Below are positions 42,381 to 50,782 of a stretch of 64,000 nt of DNA, one piece after another. The stretch's first letter is position 1. The number at the start of each line of letters is the position of its first letter. Location of the stretch: contig NZ_NPKO01000009.1 in the NCBI RefSeq assembly GCF_008329605.1, forward strand, positions 1 through 64,000, in the 5' to 3' direction. The notes under the pieces were generated by a model, which made no database searches, was not told where the DNA came from, and was given only the letters and a program-made list of their open reading frames with translations. The position numbers and the translations under genes are program-made. Source of the DNA: Mycolicibacterium sp. P9-64. Lineage in GTDB: Bacteria; Actinomycetota; Actinomycetes; Mycobacteriales; Mycobacteriaceae.

Positions 42381-42415
42381 AAGAAGGGGCACCCATGTGA
42401 TGGGTGCCCCTTCTT
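42381..42415. terminator. Hairpin terminator
   Basis: A perfect 15-bp stem (AAGAAGGGGCACCCA and its complement) with loop TGTGA starts 6 bases after the stop of the preceding gene. It ends 10 bases before the stop of the convergent small secreted protein gene, so it can serve both. Confidence 0.88.
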
Positions 42416-42425
42416 CGTGTCTTGG

Positions 42426-42602
42426 TTAGCGGCCGTTGCCTACGGTCGAGGTGGCGGAGCCGACGACTGCGTGGTGCTGGATGTCGTTGATCCAGGTCTG
42501 GTGGTCGATGCCCGCGTTGGCGGGAGCGGCCAGTCCGATCAGTGCTGCGGCGAAACCGGTGGCAGTGATTCCCGCGATGCTGGCGAATGCTGACTTCTTC
42601 AT
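42426..42602 (-). CDS. Tiny secreted protein (58-residue precursor)
   Basis: The precursor has a classical signal peptide: MKKSAFASIAG, a hydrophobic core to IGLAAPANA, with cleavage expected after ANA. The mature peptide has only about 28 residues (GIDHQTWINDIQHH ... GNGR) and no Cys. A purine-rich GAAGAAGAGGG precedes the ATG. The terminator beyond its end and the good signal peptide argue for a real gene. Mycobacteria encode several such very small exported proteins of unknown function. Confidence 0.75.
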   Translation of the reverse strand: MKKSAFASIAGITATGFAAALIGLAAPANAGIDHQTWINDIQHHAVVGSATSTVGNGR

Positions 42603-42929
42603 GATGTTCCCTCTTCTTCTTTTCTTGCCCGATGCTCTTGGTCTGTCGGCGGGAGGCCTATCTTGCCGATCTGATGAGTTAAACCAGCAGGTCAGGGGTT
42701 TAATTCCACTGGCAGAAATTGATCGCACGTTGGCAGAAAATGTGCGTGACGGCGCTCACCGCGTGTGCACGAGAGCGCCCATCGCCGCTGGTCCGAGGCG
42801 CTGGCGCAAACTCGTGCGTGCGCGCGGTCACACCATGAGCAGCAGCAACTGAATCCGCCGAATTCTGCGTGGGGGCTGTGCCCAAGCACCGATCCGCAAC
42901 CATGCGGCAGAAATCGACGAGCGGGTCGG
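42603..42929. other. Intergenic region, promoter of the small secreted protein gene
   Basis: This 327-base stretch has lower GC than its neighbours and holds no convincing gene. Two close TGGCAGAAA strings occur near 42709-42745. A minus-strand reading from 42933 to 42700 starts at GTGA like a coupled gene, but its third-position GC is low and no family is recognisable. The promoter of the secreted protein gene must be here. Confidence 0.5.
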
Positions 42930-43307
42930 TCACACCACCAGCAGCAGCGCAGCGGCAGCCACGGCCTCGACGCCGAAGTAGAACCAGTTGGGATAGAGGG
43001 CCGTCCTGCCCTCGAGCACGGCGGAGACCACGCGGCCGAACGCCATGCCCGCCAGCGCCATGCCGACGGCGATCAGAATCCCCGTCCGGTGGGGGCCTGC
43101 GACGACGGCCGCATACGCCAGCACACCTGAGATCGCCAGGCCTAAACCGCCGTAGACGGCGCGGACCTCGGACCGCGACGTGGCGTGCTCGAGGGTGATG
43201 CCGAACGGCCGCACCAGCATCGCGGGGGCCGCGAGCGCGTAGACCCCCATGCCGAGGAAGAACACACCCATGACGGCGATGACCGCTGTGTCGACTGCGC
43301 TGGCCAC
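42930..43307 (-). CDS. DUF4345-like small membrane protein
   Basis: The 125-residue protein has four hydrophobic helices and the conserved SEVRAVYGGLGLAISG after the first helix, as in DUF4345-type proteins. A GTG start has AGGAGG 5 bases upstream. It is divergent from an AraC regulator gene with only 36 bases between start codons. Function unknown. Confidence 0.7.
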   Translation of the reverse strand: MASAVDTAVIAVMGVFFLGMGVYALAAPAMLVRPFGITLEHATSRSEVRAVYGGLGLAISGVLAYAAVVAGPHRTGILIAVGMALAGMAFGRVVSAVLEGRTALYPNWFYFGVEAVAAAALLLVV

Positions 43308-43343
43308 GGTAGCCTCCTGTCCCAGTTCACGTAGGAGGCCAGC

Positions 43344-44105
43344 ATGGTCCTAGAAGTGGCGTCGCCGCTTCCACAAACCTGCTCTTCGTCGATCTGGCTG
43401 TGGCCTGGCCAGGCCCTCTACGCGGGTCCTAGCCTGAACCTGGCGCCGCACTCCGGATCCGTGTGGTGCCTGGCCGTGGGCGTCGACCGGCCTCTCACGG
43501 TCCTGACCCCCGACGGAACCACGCGCGACGCGCACAGTGTCCTGATCCCGCCGCGGCTGACCCATCAGCTCGTCTGCCACGGCGGCCGGCTGGTGTCGTG
43601 TTACCTGGAGCCGACGTCGGATCGGGCAGACTCGGGCCGCCGCGGGTTCAGCCGGTGGGTCGACGGCATCGGCGTTCACCATGCCGCCGATGACCAGCTG
43701 GCGTTCTTCCCGGAAGACGACCAGAGCGCCTGCCGCTGGCTGGAACTCGCCGCACCGGCCACCGAGCGCACCACCGATCCCCGCATCGTGCTCGCCGCGA
43801 CCCGGATTCGCGCGGAACCGGCAGCGACGCTGTCGTCGCGCGAGCTGGCCGCCGAGGCGGGATTGTCCGAATCGCGATTCCTGCACCTGTTCCGCGACGA
43901 GACCGGGACGAGTCTTCGTCGCTATCGGCTCTGGGTTCGGCTGCTGGCCGCCGGTGCGGCCATCGCCGCGGGAAAGAACCTGACGACGGCGGCCGTGGAC
44001 TCGGGTTTCGCCAGCCCGTCACATCTCGCCGACCGCTTCAAGGCCACGTTCGGGCTGTCGGCCACCCAACTGCTCGGAACTGGCGCGATTCTGCGGACGC
44101 CCTGA
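43344..44105 (+). CDS. AraC family transcriptional regulator
   Basis: The 253-residue protein has an N-terminal cupin-like sensor domain (about 1-130) and two C-terminal helix-turn-helix motifs: LSSRELAAEAGLSESRFLHL and NLTTAAVDSGFASPSHLADR with the family FKATFGLSATQLL end. AGGAGG lies 5-6 bases before the ATG. The divergent DUF4345-like gene is the nearest possible target. Confidence 0.9.
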   Translation: MVLEVASPLPQTCSSSIWLWPGQALYAGPSLNLAPHSGSVWCLAVGVDRPLTVLTPDGTTRDAHSVLIPPRLTHQLVCHGGRLVSCYLEPTSDRADSGRRGFSRWVDGIGVHHAADDQLAFFPEDDQSACRWLELAAPATERTTDPRIVLAATRIRAEPAATLSSRELAAEAGLSESRFLHLFRDETGTSLRRYRLWVRLLAAGAAIAAGKNLTTAAVDSGFASPSHLADRFKATFGLSATQLLGTGAILRTP

Positions 44106-44106
44106 C

Positions 44107-45603
44107 TCAGGCCGACTGCACGGCGGGCACCGAAACGCGACCGAACACCATCGACTCCTCGATCCGGTCGAAGCGGTGGTCGACGACGTCCAGCACGTAG
44201 TTGTGCCGGACCTTCCACGGCCGTCGCGTGCCCGACTTCGGTAACGCGTGCGGAGCCCGCTGCACGTAACCGGATTGGAGGTCGAACGTCGGCTTCTCCT
44301 TCATCGGCACGTCACCAAGATGCGGGTAGGCGTGGGTGTAGCCGTGAATCTCCATGTAGGCCAACAGCTTCGCCACCGCACGCGCGGTCATGTCCGCGCG
44401 CAGCGTCCACGACGCGTTGGTGTAGCCGATGCACCACGCCATGTTCGGTACGTCCTCGAGTAGGTACTCCTTGTAGACGAACCGGTCGGTGGGCTTGATC
44501 TCGGCGCCGTCGACGCTCACCGAGATGCCGCCGAGGGCCTGAAGCTGAAGGCCCGTCGCAGTCACGATCACGTCGGCGTCGATGCGTCGGCCCGACTTGA
44601 GCACGATGCCCGCGGCATCCATGTGGTCGACGTGGTCGGTCACCACCTCGAGGCGTCCGCTCTTGATCTCCTCGTAGAAGTCTCCGCCGAGGATCACGCA
44701 CAGCCGCTGGTCCCACGGGTCGTAACGCGGCTTGAAATGCGTGTCCACGTCGTACCCGGCGGGAAGGTGCTTCAGCGCCGTCGCCCTTGCCAGCTTCTTG
44801 AACGCCGCGGGAGCCTTGCGCGCGAACGTGTAGCTGACGATGGTGAGAATCTTGAAGTAGAGGCGCGCAACGGCGTGAGAGGCTTTACGCGGCAACAGTT
44901 TCCGAATGACTGCGAGCAGCGGATTGATCTTCGCGACGGACATCATGTAGGTGGGCGAGCGCTGCAGCATCGTCACGTGCGCAGCCTTCTTCGTCAGCGA
45001 CGGAATCATGCTGATCGCCGTCGCCCCACTGCCGATGACGACGAGCTTCTTGCCTGAGTAGTCCAGCGACTCCGGCCAGTACTGCGGGTGAATCACCTCA
45101 CCGCCGAAGTTCTCGAGTCCGGGAAACTCCGGCGAGTAGGGCTCGTCGTAGTTGTAGTAGCCCGTGCCGAAGAAGACGAAGCGGCCACGGTAGACCTTCT
45201 CGGTCGGGCCGTCTGGGCCGTCCTGTTCCGCACGGACCGTCCAGGTGTCGGTGGTCGAGTCCCAGTCCGCCGATCGCACGTGGGTGTTGAACCGGATGTG
45301 GCTGTCGATCCCATTCTTGCGGGCGGTCTCGGTCAGATATGCGCGGATGTCGGCACCGTCGGCGAGGTTCTCCGGCCGTGTCCACGGCTCGTAGGAATAG
45401 CTGAGCGTGAAGATGTCGCTGTCGGAGCGGATGCCCGGGTAGCGAAACAGATCCCAGGTGCCACCGATCCGCGCCCTACGCTCCAGGAGGGTGTAGGTGA
45501 GCTGTGGATTCTTCTCGTTGATCCGGTAGGCCGCGCCGATGCCGGAGATGCCTGCACCGATGATGATCACGTCGGATACTTCGACGGCCTCGTTCGCATC
45601 CAT
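44107..45603 (-). CDS. Type I Baeyer-Villiger monooxygenase, EthA/MymA-like
   Basis: The 498-residue FAD/NADPH enzyme has GAGISGIGAA (FAD), GGTWDLFRYPGIRSDSD, the Baeyer-Villiger fingerprint FGGEVIHPQYWP and GSGATAISMIP (NADPH). The spread of identity along the chain recalls M. tuberculosis EthA, the ethionamide activator, but MymA-like paralogues look similar and no EthR-type gene is adjacent. It converts ketones to esters or oxidises thioamides. ATG with GAGGAGG about 8 bases upstream. It is divergent from aofH. Confidence 0.92.
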   Translation of the reverse strand: MDANEAVEVSDVIIIGAGISGIGAAYRINEKNPQLTYTLLERRARIGGTWDLFRYPGIRSDSDIFTLSYSYEPWTRPENLADGADIRAYLTETARKNGIDSHIRFNTHVRSADWDSTTDTWTVRAEQDGPDGPTEKVYRGRFVFFGTGYYNYDEPYSPEFPGLENFGGEVIHPQYWPESLDYSGKKLVVIGSGATAISMIPSLTKKAAHVTMLQRSPTYMMSVAKINPLLAVIRKLLPRKASHAVARLYFKILTIVSYTFARKAPAAFKKLARATALKHLPAGYDVDTHFKPRYDPWDQRLCVILGGDFYEEIKSGRLEVVTDHVDHMDAAGIVLKSGRRIDADVIVTATGLQLQALGGISVSVDGAEIKPTDRFVYKEYLLEDVPNMAWCIGYTNASWTLRADMTARAVAKLLAYMEIHGYTHAYPHLGDVPMKEKPTFDLQSGYVQRAPHALPKSGTRRPWKVRHNYVLDVVDHRFDRIEESMVFGRVSVPAVQSA

Positions 45604-45714
45604 GGAGAACCTCCTCGTCGTGGTCCCGCTGCGTACCGCCAGCCTAGGTGTTCGGGTATGTGGTACGTCAACGATCTGGGCACGCGAACGCACGCGAATC
45701 GCCAGACTGAACCA

Positions 45715-47052
45715 ATGACCGACGTCGTAGTGGTGGGAGCGGGCTTCGCCGGACTGTCGACCGCCCGCGCCTTGACCAGGTTGGGACACGACGTGCTGGT
45801 GCTGGAGGGCCGCGACAGGGTCGGCGGACGGTCGTACACGACGACGATCGCCGACGTGCCGGTCGATCTCGGAGCGACGTTCGTCGGGCCTACCCAGGAA
45901 GAGGTGCTCAAGCTCGCCGCGGAACTGGGCTGCGCGACCGTCCCGACGTTCAACCGCGGCAAGAACCTGATCCGCTGGCGCGGCAAGGTGCGCTCCTATC
46001 GCAGCACGATCCCGAGGCTGTCGATCCTCGAACTGCTCGACGTGTCGCGCATCCAGTGGCGGTTCGATCGGCTGGAACGTCTGATTCCGTTGGAGGATCC
46101 GTGGACGCCGACGATTGCACCGCGGGTGGACAACCAGTCACTCGAGAGATGGCTGCGCTCCGTGCACGCGGGGGCGTCGACGCGAGATCTGATGGCGATC
46201 ATGTCGAGGGTGACGTGGGGGTGCGAACCGAACGAGGTGTCGCTGATGCACGCCGTGCGCTACGTCAAGGCGGCGGGGGGCATCGGCCCGATGCTCGACG
46301 TCGAGGGCGGTGCCCAGCAGGACCGCTTCCCGGCCGGCACCCAGCAGATGGCGCTGCGGATGGCCGACGAACTCGGCGAACGGGTGCAGCTGGACTCGGT
46401 GGTGGATCGCATCGAGCGCGCCGCCGACGGCACGGTAACCGTGCACTCGGGCAAGGGCGCGACGTCCGCCAAGGCCGTCGTCGTGGCGATCCCACCGTCG
46501 CACCGCCGCGGCATTGCGTTCGAACCCCTCCTCCCCCAGGAATATTCGCAATTGGCTGAACACTGGCCGCAGGGCAATCTCAGCAAGGCCTACGCCGCCT
46601 ACGAAACTCCGTTCTGGCGCGCCGACGGCCGCTCGGGCGAGGCGCTGTCCGACGACGGGCAGGTGTTCATCACGTTCGACGTCAGCCCCGGCGACGACGG
46701 TCCAGGAATCCTGCTGGGCTTCACGAATGCCCGCACGTTCGACCCCCTTCCCGCGGAGGAAAGGCGTGACGCCGCGTTGGGGTGTTTCGCCGCGCTGTTC
46801 GGCGACGCGGCACTGCGTCCGATCGACTACGTCGACCACTGTTGGGGCAACGAAGGATTCGCCCCAGGCGGCCCCACCGCCGCCGTCCCGCCAGGATCGT
46901 GGACCAAGTACGGCCAGTGGCTGCGCACGCCGGTCGACGGCATCTTCTGGGCAGGCACCGAGACGGCCGACCGGTGGACCGGCTTCCTCGACGGCGCCGT
47001 GCGGTCGGGGCAGCGCGCGGCGGCCGAGGTGGACGCCTACCTGACGTCCTAG
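45715..47052 (+). CDS. aofH: Flavin-containing amine oxidase AofH
   Basis: The 445-residue protein starts with the dinucleotide motif VVVVGAGFAGLSTARALTRLGH and EGRDRVGGRSY. It has LMAIMSRVTWGCEPNEVS and ends with the FAD-binding FAPGGPTAAVPPGSW and WAGTETADRWTGFLDGAVRSGQRAA. From memory it matches M. tuberculosis AofH (Rv3170), a monoamine oxidase family member. The next gene is an hpx homologue, as in M. tuberculosis, but here the two are convergent and overlap by 4 bases. Confidence 0.9.
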   Translation: MTDVVVVGAGFAGLSTARALTRLGHDVLVLEGRDRVGGRSYTTTIADVPVDLGATFVGPTQEEVLKLAAELGCATVPTFNRGKNLIRWRGKVRSYRSTIPRLSILELLDVSRIQWRFDRLERLIPLEDPWTPTIAPRVDNQSLERWLRSVHAGASTRDLMAIMSRVTWGCEPNEVSLMHAVRYVKAAGGIGPMLDVEGGAQQDRFPAGTQQMALRMADELGERVQLDSVVDRIERAADGTVTVHSGKGATSAKAVVVAIPPSHRRGIAFEPLLPQEYSQLAEHWPQGNLSKAYAAYETPFWRADGRSGEALSDDGQVFITFDVSPGDDGPGILLGFTNARTFDPLPAEERRDAALGCFAALFGDAALRPIDYVDHCWGNEGFAPGGPTAAVPPGSWTKYGQWLRTPVDGIFWAGTETADRWTGFLDGAVRSGQRAAAEVDAYLTS

Positions 47053-48002
47053 GCGATGATCCGGCGCTCCACCGATTCGATCAGTGCCCGCAAATGCTTG
47101 TTGACCTCGTCGGGGCGTTCCAGGTTCGAGCAATGGCCGCCGGACAGTTCGACGAACGCGGCGAGATTCGGTGCGTCCTTGGCGATTCGGCGGGAAGCGC
47201 TGATCGGCAGCAGACGATCACCGCGGCTACCGATGACGAGCGTCGGCACCGTGAGGTTGGCCAAGGAGATGTGCTTGGGGCCGAGCGAGTCGACCAGCAT
47301 GCGGGCGCAGCCGCCACGCCCGGCCGGCGGGGTGGTCGCGAAGAGTTCGAACACGAAGTCGGCGATCGCGGGGTCGGCGTCCCGCCCGACCGCGAGTGAG
47401 CGAACGAATCGCCTGCTCTGCTGGATCGAGCCGGGCACCAGTGGCGCCGCACCGAGTCGCTTGAGGAGCACGCCTGCCGCCGCGACCCTGCCACCGGACA
47501 GGGCGTTCGGCACGGGCAGGAACTTCACGTCGCGCAGCAGATCGCCCGTCGTGGTGTTGATCAGCGCGACGGCGTCGGCGCACTGCTTGACCCGCAGTGG
47601 GTAGCGCTGCGCCCATGACGTGATCGCGATGCCACCCATCGAGTGCCCGGCGATGACGGCGCGCTCGCCAGGGGCCAGGGTGGCGTCCAAGACGGCATCC
47701 AGGTCGGCCGCCAGGAAATCCAGGCTGTAGTTGCTGCGGTCTCCTCGACGTGGCGGCACCTCGCTGCGCCCGTGGCCGCGGTGGTCGAACGCGATGACCC
47801 GGTAGTCGGTGGAGAGGTCGGCGATCTGGTTGGCCCAGACGCGGATGGCGCAGGTGATGCCGTGCGCCAGCACGATCGGGTAACCGTCTTCCGGCCCGAA
47901 GACCTCGGCGTGCAACCGGGTGCCATCGGAGGAACGGACGTCGACGACGCGCCCGATCCTCAACGCATCAGCCGGCTCGTAGCGCCGCAATTGAAGGACC
48001 AT
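47049..48002 (-). CDS. hpx: Alpha/beta hydrolase, non-heme haloperoxidase-like (Hpx)
   Basis: The 317-residue protein has YPIVLAHGITCAIRVWANQI, FDHRGHGRS, the nucleophile VIAGHSMGGIAITSW and a C-terminal LSGGHCSNLERPDEV with the catalytic His. Such proteins are named haloperoxidases for a side activity; hydrolysis is more likely in vivo. It resembles Rv3171c (Hpx) as I recall it, with about 20 extra N-terminal residues that may reflect an upstream start choice. Confidence 0.85.
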   Translation of the reverse strand: MVLQLRRYEPADALRIGRVVDVRSSDGTRLHAEVFGPEDGYPIVLAHGITCAIRVWANQIADLSTDYRVIAFDHRGHGRSEVPPRRGDRSNYSLDFLAADLDAVLDATLAPGERAVIAGHSMGGIAITSWAQRYPLRVKQCADAVALINTTTGDLLRDVKFLPVPNALSGGRVAAAGVLLKRLGAAPLVPGSIQQSRRFVRSLAVGRDADPAIADFVFELFATTPPAGRGGCARMLVDSLGPKHISLANLTVPTLVIGSRGDRLLPISASRRIAKDAPNLAAFVELSGGHCSNLERPDEVNKHLRALIESVERRIIA

Positions 48003-48006
48003 GCCT

Positions 48007-48050
48007 GCTTGCCCCCTTCAGTACCGGCAACGCTGCCGGAAGGAGCAAGC
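48007..48050. other. Nested hairpin between alcohol dehydrogenase and hpx genes
   Basis: Outer arms GCTTGC/GCAAGC, middle CCTT/AAGG and inner CCGGCA/TGCCGG (loop ACGC) can pair in one structure in the 48-base gap. It lies between the stop of the upstream gene and the hpx start, so it could terminate, protect or attenuate the transcript. Confidence 0.45.
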
Positions 48051-49145
48051 TTATCCGGTCAGGAGCACGGGTTTGATCACCCGACCCGACTTGGCGGCGG
48101 CCCACGCCTCGTCGAATGCGCTCAGATCGAACGTGGTGACGAGCTTGTCGACGGGTAGCTCACCGCTGCGGACCAGGTCTGCCAGCCACGGAATGAAGGT
48201 GTGCGGATCGCTGTCCCCCTCGACCACACCGCGCACTCGCAGGCCCTTCCCGAGGATCAGGCCCACGGGCAACTCAGCGTTCAGCGCGCCGAGCCCGACG
48301 AGTGCGAGCGTCCCGCACGACCGCAGCACGGTCATCGCGGTCGCAATCACCGAGGGAATGGCGGTGCTGTCCACCGCAAGGTTGGGCCCTCCCCCTGTGA
48401 GATCGCCGACGGCCGCCACCACGTCGACGGCGGTGGGGTCGACCGTTGCTGTGGCGCCCAGCTCCGTGGCCAGGGCCAGGCGCTCCGGAACGGGATCGAC
48501 CGCCACGATGGCGCGGCAACCCGCGATCTTCGCGCCCATCACCGCAGACAGACCCACCGCGCCTGCCCCGAACACCACGAGCACGTCATCCGGCGTGGGC
48601 GACAACGCGTTCAGCACCGTGCCGACCCCGGTCTGCACGCTGCAGCCAAGCGGGGCCGCAAGCTCGGGTGCCAGCGCCGTGGTCAGGACCACGGTGTTGG
48701 CGGGCCGCGAAAGGGCGTGCGTGGCGAAGCTGGATTGTCCGAAGAAACCGCCGGTCACGGGCTCGCCGCCCAGGCGAAGGGCGCTGGCCTCGTCGCGGCG
48801 GTCGCCACGCAGGTTCAGGTCGGTCGAGCGGTCGCAGTAGGCAGGCCGGCCGTCGGCGCAGTCGCCGCACCGGCCGCAACTGGCGAACGTCAGCACCACC
48901 TGCTGGCCCTCCGCTGCGCGTGCCGCCGGCCCTGCGGCGACGACCGTGCCGACACCCTCGTGGCCGAACACCATCGGCATCCGCTTGGCGGGCCACCGTG
49001 CGGCGACGCTGACATCGGTGTGGCAGATGCCGACGGCATCGATGCGGACCAGGACCTCGTCGTCGACCGGAGGACGGATCGTGACGTCGGAGAGCCTGGG
49101 GTCGCCGCCGGCCTCGAGCAGTACCGCGGCGCGTGCGTCGATCAC
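48051..49145 (-). CDS. Zinc-dependent alcohol dehydrogenase
   Basis: The 364-residue medium-chain dehydrogenase has the catalytic zinc set (GICHTDVS, GHEGVGTV, Cys in GCSVQTG), the structural zinc Cys cluster CGRCGDCADGRPAYC and the NAD motif VVFGAGAVGLSAVMGAK. The pattern is that of aryl/benzyl-alcohol-type enzymes. It starts at GTG 49145. It is divergent from fadB4 with a 54-base gap. Confidence 0.93.
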   Translation of the reverse strand: MIDARAAVLLEAGGDPRLSDVTIRPPVDDEVLVRIDAVGICHTDVSVAARWPAKRMPMVFGHEGVGTVVAAGPAARAAEGQQVVLTFASCGRCGDCADGRPAYCDRSTDLNLRGDRRDEASALRLGGEPVTGGFFGQSSFATHALSRPANTVVLTTALAPELAAPLGCSVQTGVGTVLNALSPTPDDVLVVFGAGAVGLSAVMGAKIAGCRAIVAVDPVPERLALATELGATATVDPTAVDVVAAVGDLTGGGPNLAVDSTAIPSVIATAMTVLRSCGTLALVGLGALNAELPVGLILGKGLRVRGVVEGDSDPHTFIPWLADLVRSGELPVDKLVTTFDLSAFDEAWAAAKSGRVIKPVLLTG

Positions 49146-49199
49146 CCATGCAGGTTAAATGGTGCCCGTCGGCCCAAGACAGGCCGGGGAAGGCCTGAT

Positions 49200-50171
49200 A
49201 TGCGCGCCATACAGATAGCCCGGCTCGACGGACCCGGGGCCGCCGAGCTGGTCGAGATCGACGAACCGACCGATACCGACGCCGTACTGATCGACGTTTA
49301 CGCGGCAGGTGTCGCGTTTCCCGACGCGCTGCAGACCCGCGGCCTCTACCAGCACCGTCCCGAACTGCCGTACGTGCCGGGCGCCGAGCTCGCCGGAGTG
49401 GTGCGCAAGGCACCCGCGGGTTCGCACGTGGTGGCGGGTGACCGTGTTGCCGCCCTGACGATGCTCAACGGCGCGATGGCCGAAGTGGTTGCCGTACCGG
49501 CGGATCGAGTGTTCAAGCTGCCCGACGTGGTGTCGTTCGAGGCAGGTGCGGGCATTCTGTTCAACGACCTGACCGTGCACTGCGCCTTGCGAACCCGCGG
49601 CAGACTCGCTCCCGGGGAGACGATCTTGGTGCACGGCGCAGCTGGTGGCATTGGCACCTCGACGCTGCGGCTGGCCACGGCTTTCGGTGCGTCACGCGCC
49701 ATCGCGGTCGTCAGCACCGAGGACAAGGCCGAGGTCGCGCGGGCGGCGGGCGCCACCGACGTCGTGCTCGCCGACGGCTTCAAGGACGCGGTCAAGGAAT
49801 TGACGGGCGGCCGCGGCGTTGACGTCGTGCTCGACCCGGTCGGCGGTGACCGATTCACCGACTCGCTGCGCTCACTGGCGGCTGGCGGACGCCTGCTGGT
49901 GGTGGGCTTCACCGGTGGCGACATTCCCACGGTCAAGGTCAACCGGTTGCTGCTCAACAACGTCGATGCGGTCGGCGTCGGGTGGGGAGCTTGGGCCGCA
50001 ACACATCCCGGCTACCTGACCGAGCAGTGGGCGGACTTGGAGCCGCTACTGGCATCGGGTTTGGTGACCGCCCCCCAGCCCGTCGTCTACCCGCTGGAAC
50101 GCGCTGCCGAGGCCATCGCCTCTCTCGAAGAGCGCACGGCCAAGGGCAAGGTCGTCGTCGCGCTGCGGTAA
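49200..50171 (+). CDS. fadB4: Quinone-oxidoreductase-type MDR protein FadB4
   Basis: The 323-residue zinc-free protein has AGVAFPDALQTRG, PGAELAGVV, the NADPH loop VHGAAGGIGTSTLRLA and DVVLDPVGGDRFTDSLRSLA. Length and sequence agree with my memory of M. tuberculosis FadB4 (Rv3141), which despite its name is a crotonyl- or quinone-reductase-like protein. In M. tuberculosis fadB4 follows fadE23; here that place holds a YhdH-type gene and fadB4 is about 44 kb away. Confidence 0.85.
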   Translation: MRAIQIARLDGPGAAELVEIDEPTDTDAVLIDVYAAGVAFPDALQTRGLYQHRPELPYVPGAELAGVVRKAPAGSHVVAGDRVAALTMLNGAMAEVVAVPADRVFKLPDVVSFEAGAGILFNDLTVHCALRTRGRLAPGETILVHGAAGGIGTSTLRLATAFGASRAIAVVSTEDKAEVARAAGATDVVLADGFKDAVKELTGGRGVDVVLDPVGGDRFTDSLRSLAAGGRLLVVGFTGGDIPTVKVNRLLLNNVDAVGVGWGAWAATHPGYLTEQWADLEPLLASGLVTAPQPVVYPLERAAEAIASLEERTAKGKVVVALR

Positions 50172-50174
50172 GTC

Positions 50175-50492
50175 CTAGGAGATGCCGTTGATCCCCGGGT
50201 GTTGACCGGCCGGCACCGTGGGCGCCGGTGGCGCGACGACCTTCGGCGTGAAGAGATTCCCGCCCGAGGGGCTGATGCTCTTCTCGGTCGGCGACACCGG
50301 CGCACTGCTGGTCGGTGTACTGGTGGTAGTCGTCGTCGTGGTGGTCGGGCTGGACGGCGCTTGGCTTCCCGTCGAACACGCAGCCGTCAACGTGCCGAGC
50401 GCAATGAGTGCTACGCCTCCGGCGAGAGCCATCCATTCGCGGGGGCGGCGTAGTCGCAACACGAGGGTCCTATCGGTGGGCTGGGCTTGCAT
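50175..50492 (-). CDS. Putative lipoprotein with conserved VSPTEKS tail, paralogue 2
   Basis: The 105-residue protein has a basic N terminus, a hydrophobic segment (MALAGGVALIALGTL) and a lipobox-like LTAAC, then a Thr/Ser/Pro-rich linker. It ends in a conserved block SAPVSPTEKSISPSGGNLFTP. It is probably an anchored cell-envelope peptide. It shares the block with the upstream gene, with which it overlaps by 1 base (TGATG). I do not recognise the family. Confidence 0.75.
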   Translation of the reverse strand: MQAQPTDRTLVLRLRRPREWMALAGGVALIALGTLTAACSTGSQAPSSPTTTTTTTTSTPTSSAPVSPTEKSISPSGGNLFTPKVVAPPAPTVPAGQHPGINGIS

Positions 50493-50782
50493 CACTTGTT
50501 CCTGTGCACGCCAGGCGGTTCCGTCGGCGCGGGTTCCGCCTTCACCGGCGGCGTGAACAGGTTGCCCCCTGTCGGGCTGAGACTCTTCTCGGTCGGGGAC
50601 ACCGGCGCACTGGACGGCGCCGTCGTGGAGGTCGTCGTCGGCGTCGTGGTGGTCGTCGTGCTGGACGGCGCCGGGCTTTCGTTGTTGCCGCATGCGGCGA
50701 TCAACGTGCCAAGCCCGATCAGCATTGCCGCTGGGGCGACCACGAGGAGGCGGCGACGGGAACTGCGGCGTGAATCTCTCAT
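50492..50782 (-). CDS. Putative lipoprotein with conserved VSPTEKS tail, paralogue 1
   Basis: The 96-residue protein has an arginine-rich start (MRDSRRSSRRRLLV), a hydrophobic segment and the lipobox LIAAC, a Thr-rich linker and the block SAPVSPTEKSLSPTGGNLFTP shared with the next gene. The DNA of the two linkers and blocks is also alike, so the pair is a tandem duplication. Its ATG overlaps the flavoreductase stop by 4 bases, which ties it to redox enzymes. Confidence 0.75.
   Translation of the reverse strand: MRDSRRSSRRRLLVVAPAAMLIGLGTLIAACGNNESPAPSSTTTTTTPTTTSTTAPSSAPVSPTEKSLSPTGGNLFTPPVKAEPAPTEPPGVHRNK

Noticed and set aside
42700..42933. Small minus-strand gene coupled by GTGA to the DUF4345-like gene
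   Set aside because: Third-position GC is clearly lower than in neighbouring genes and the product has no recognisable pattern; kept only as a note in the intergenic entry.
44107..45603. Naming the Baeyer-Villiger enzyme ethA
   Set aside because: Similarity is strong, but MymA-like paralogues share the same motifs and no divergent EthR gene is present.
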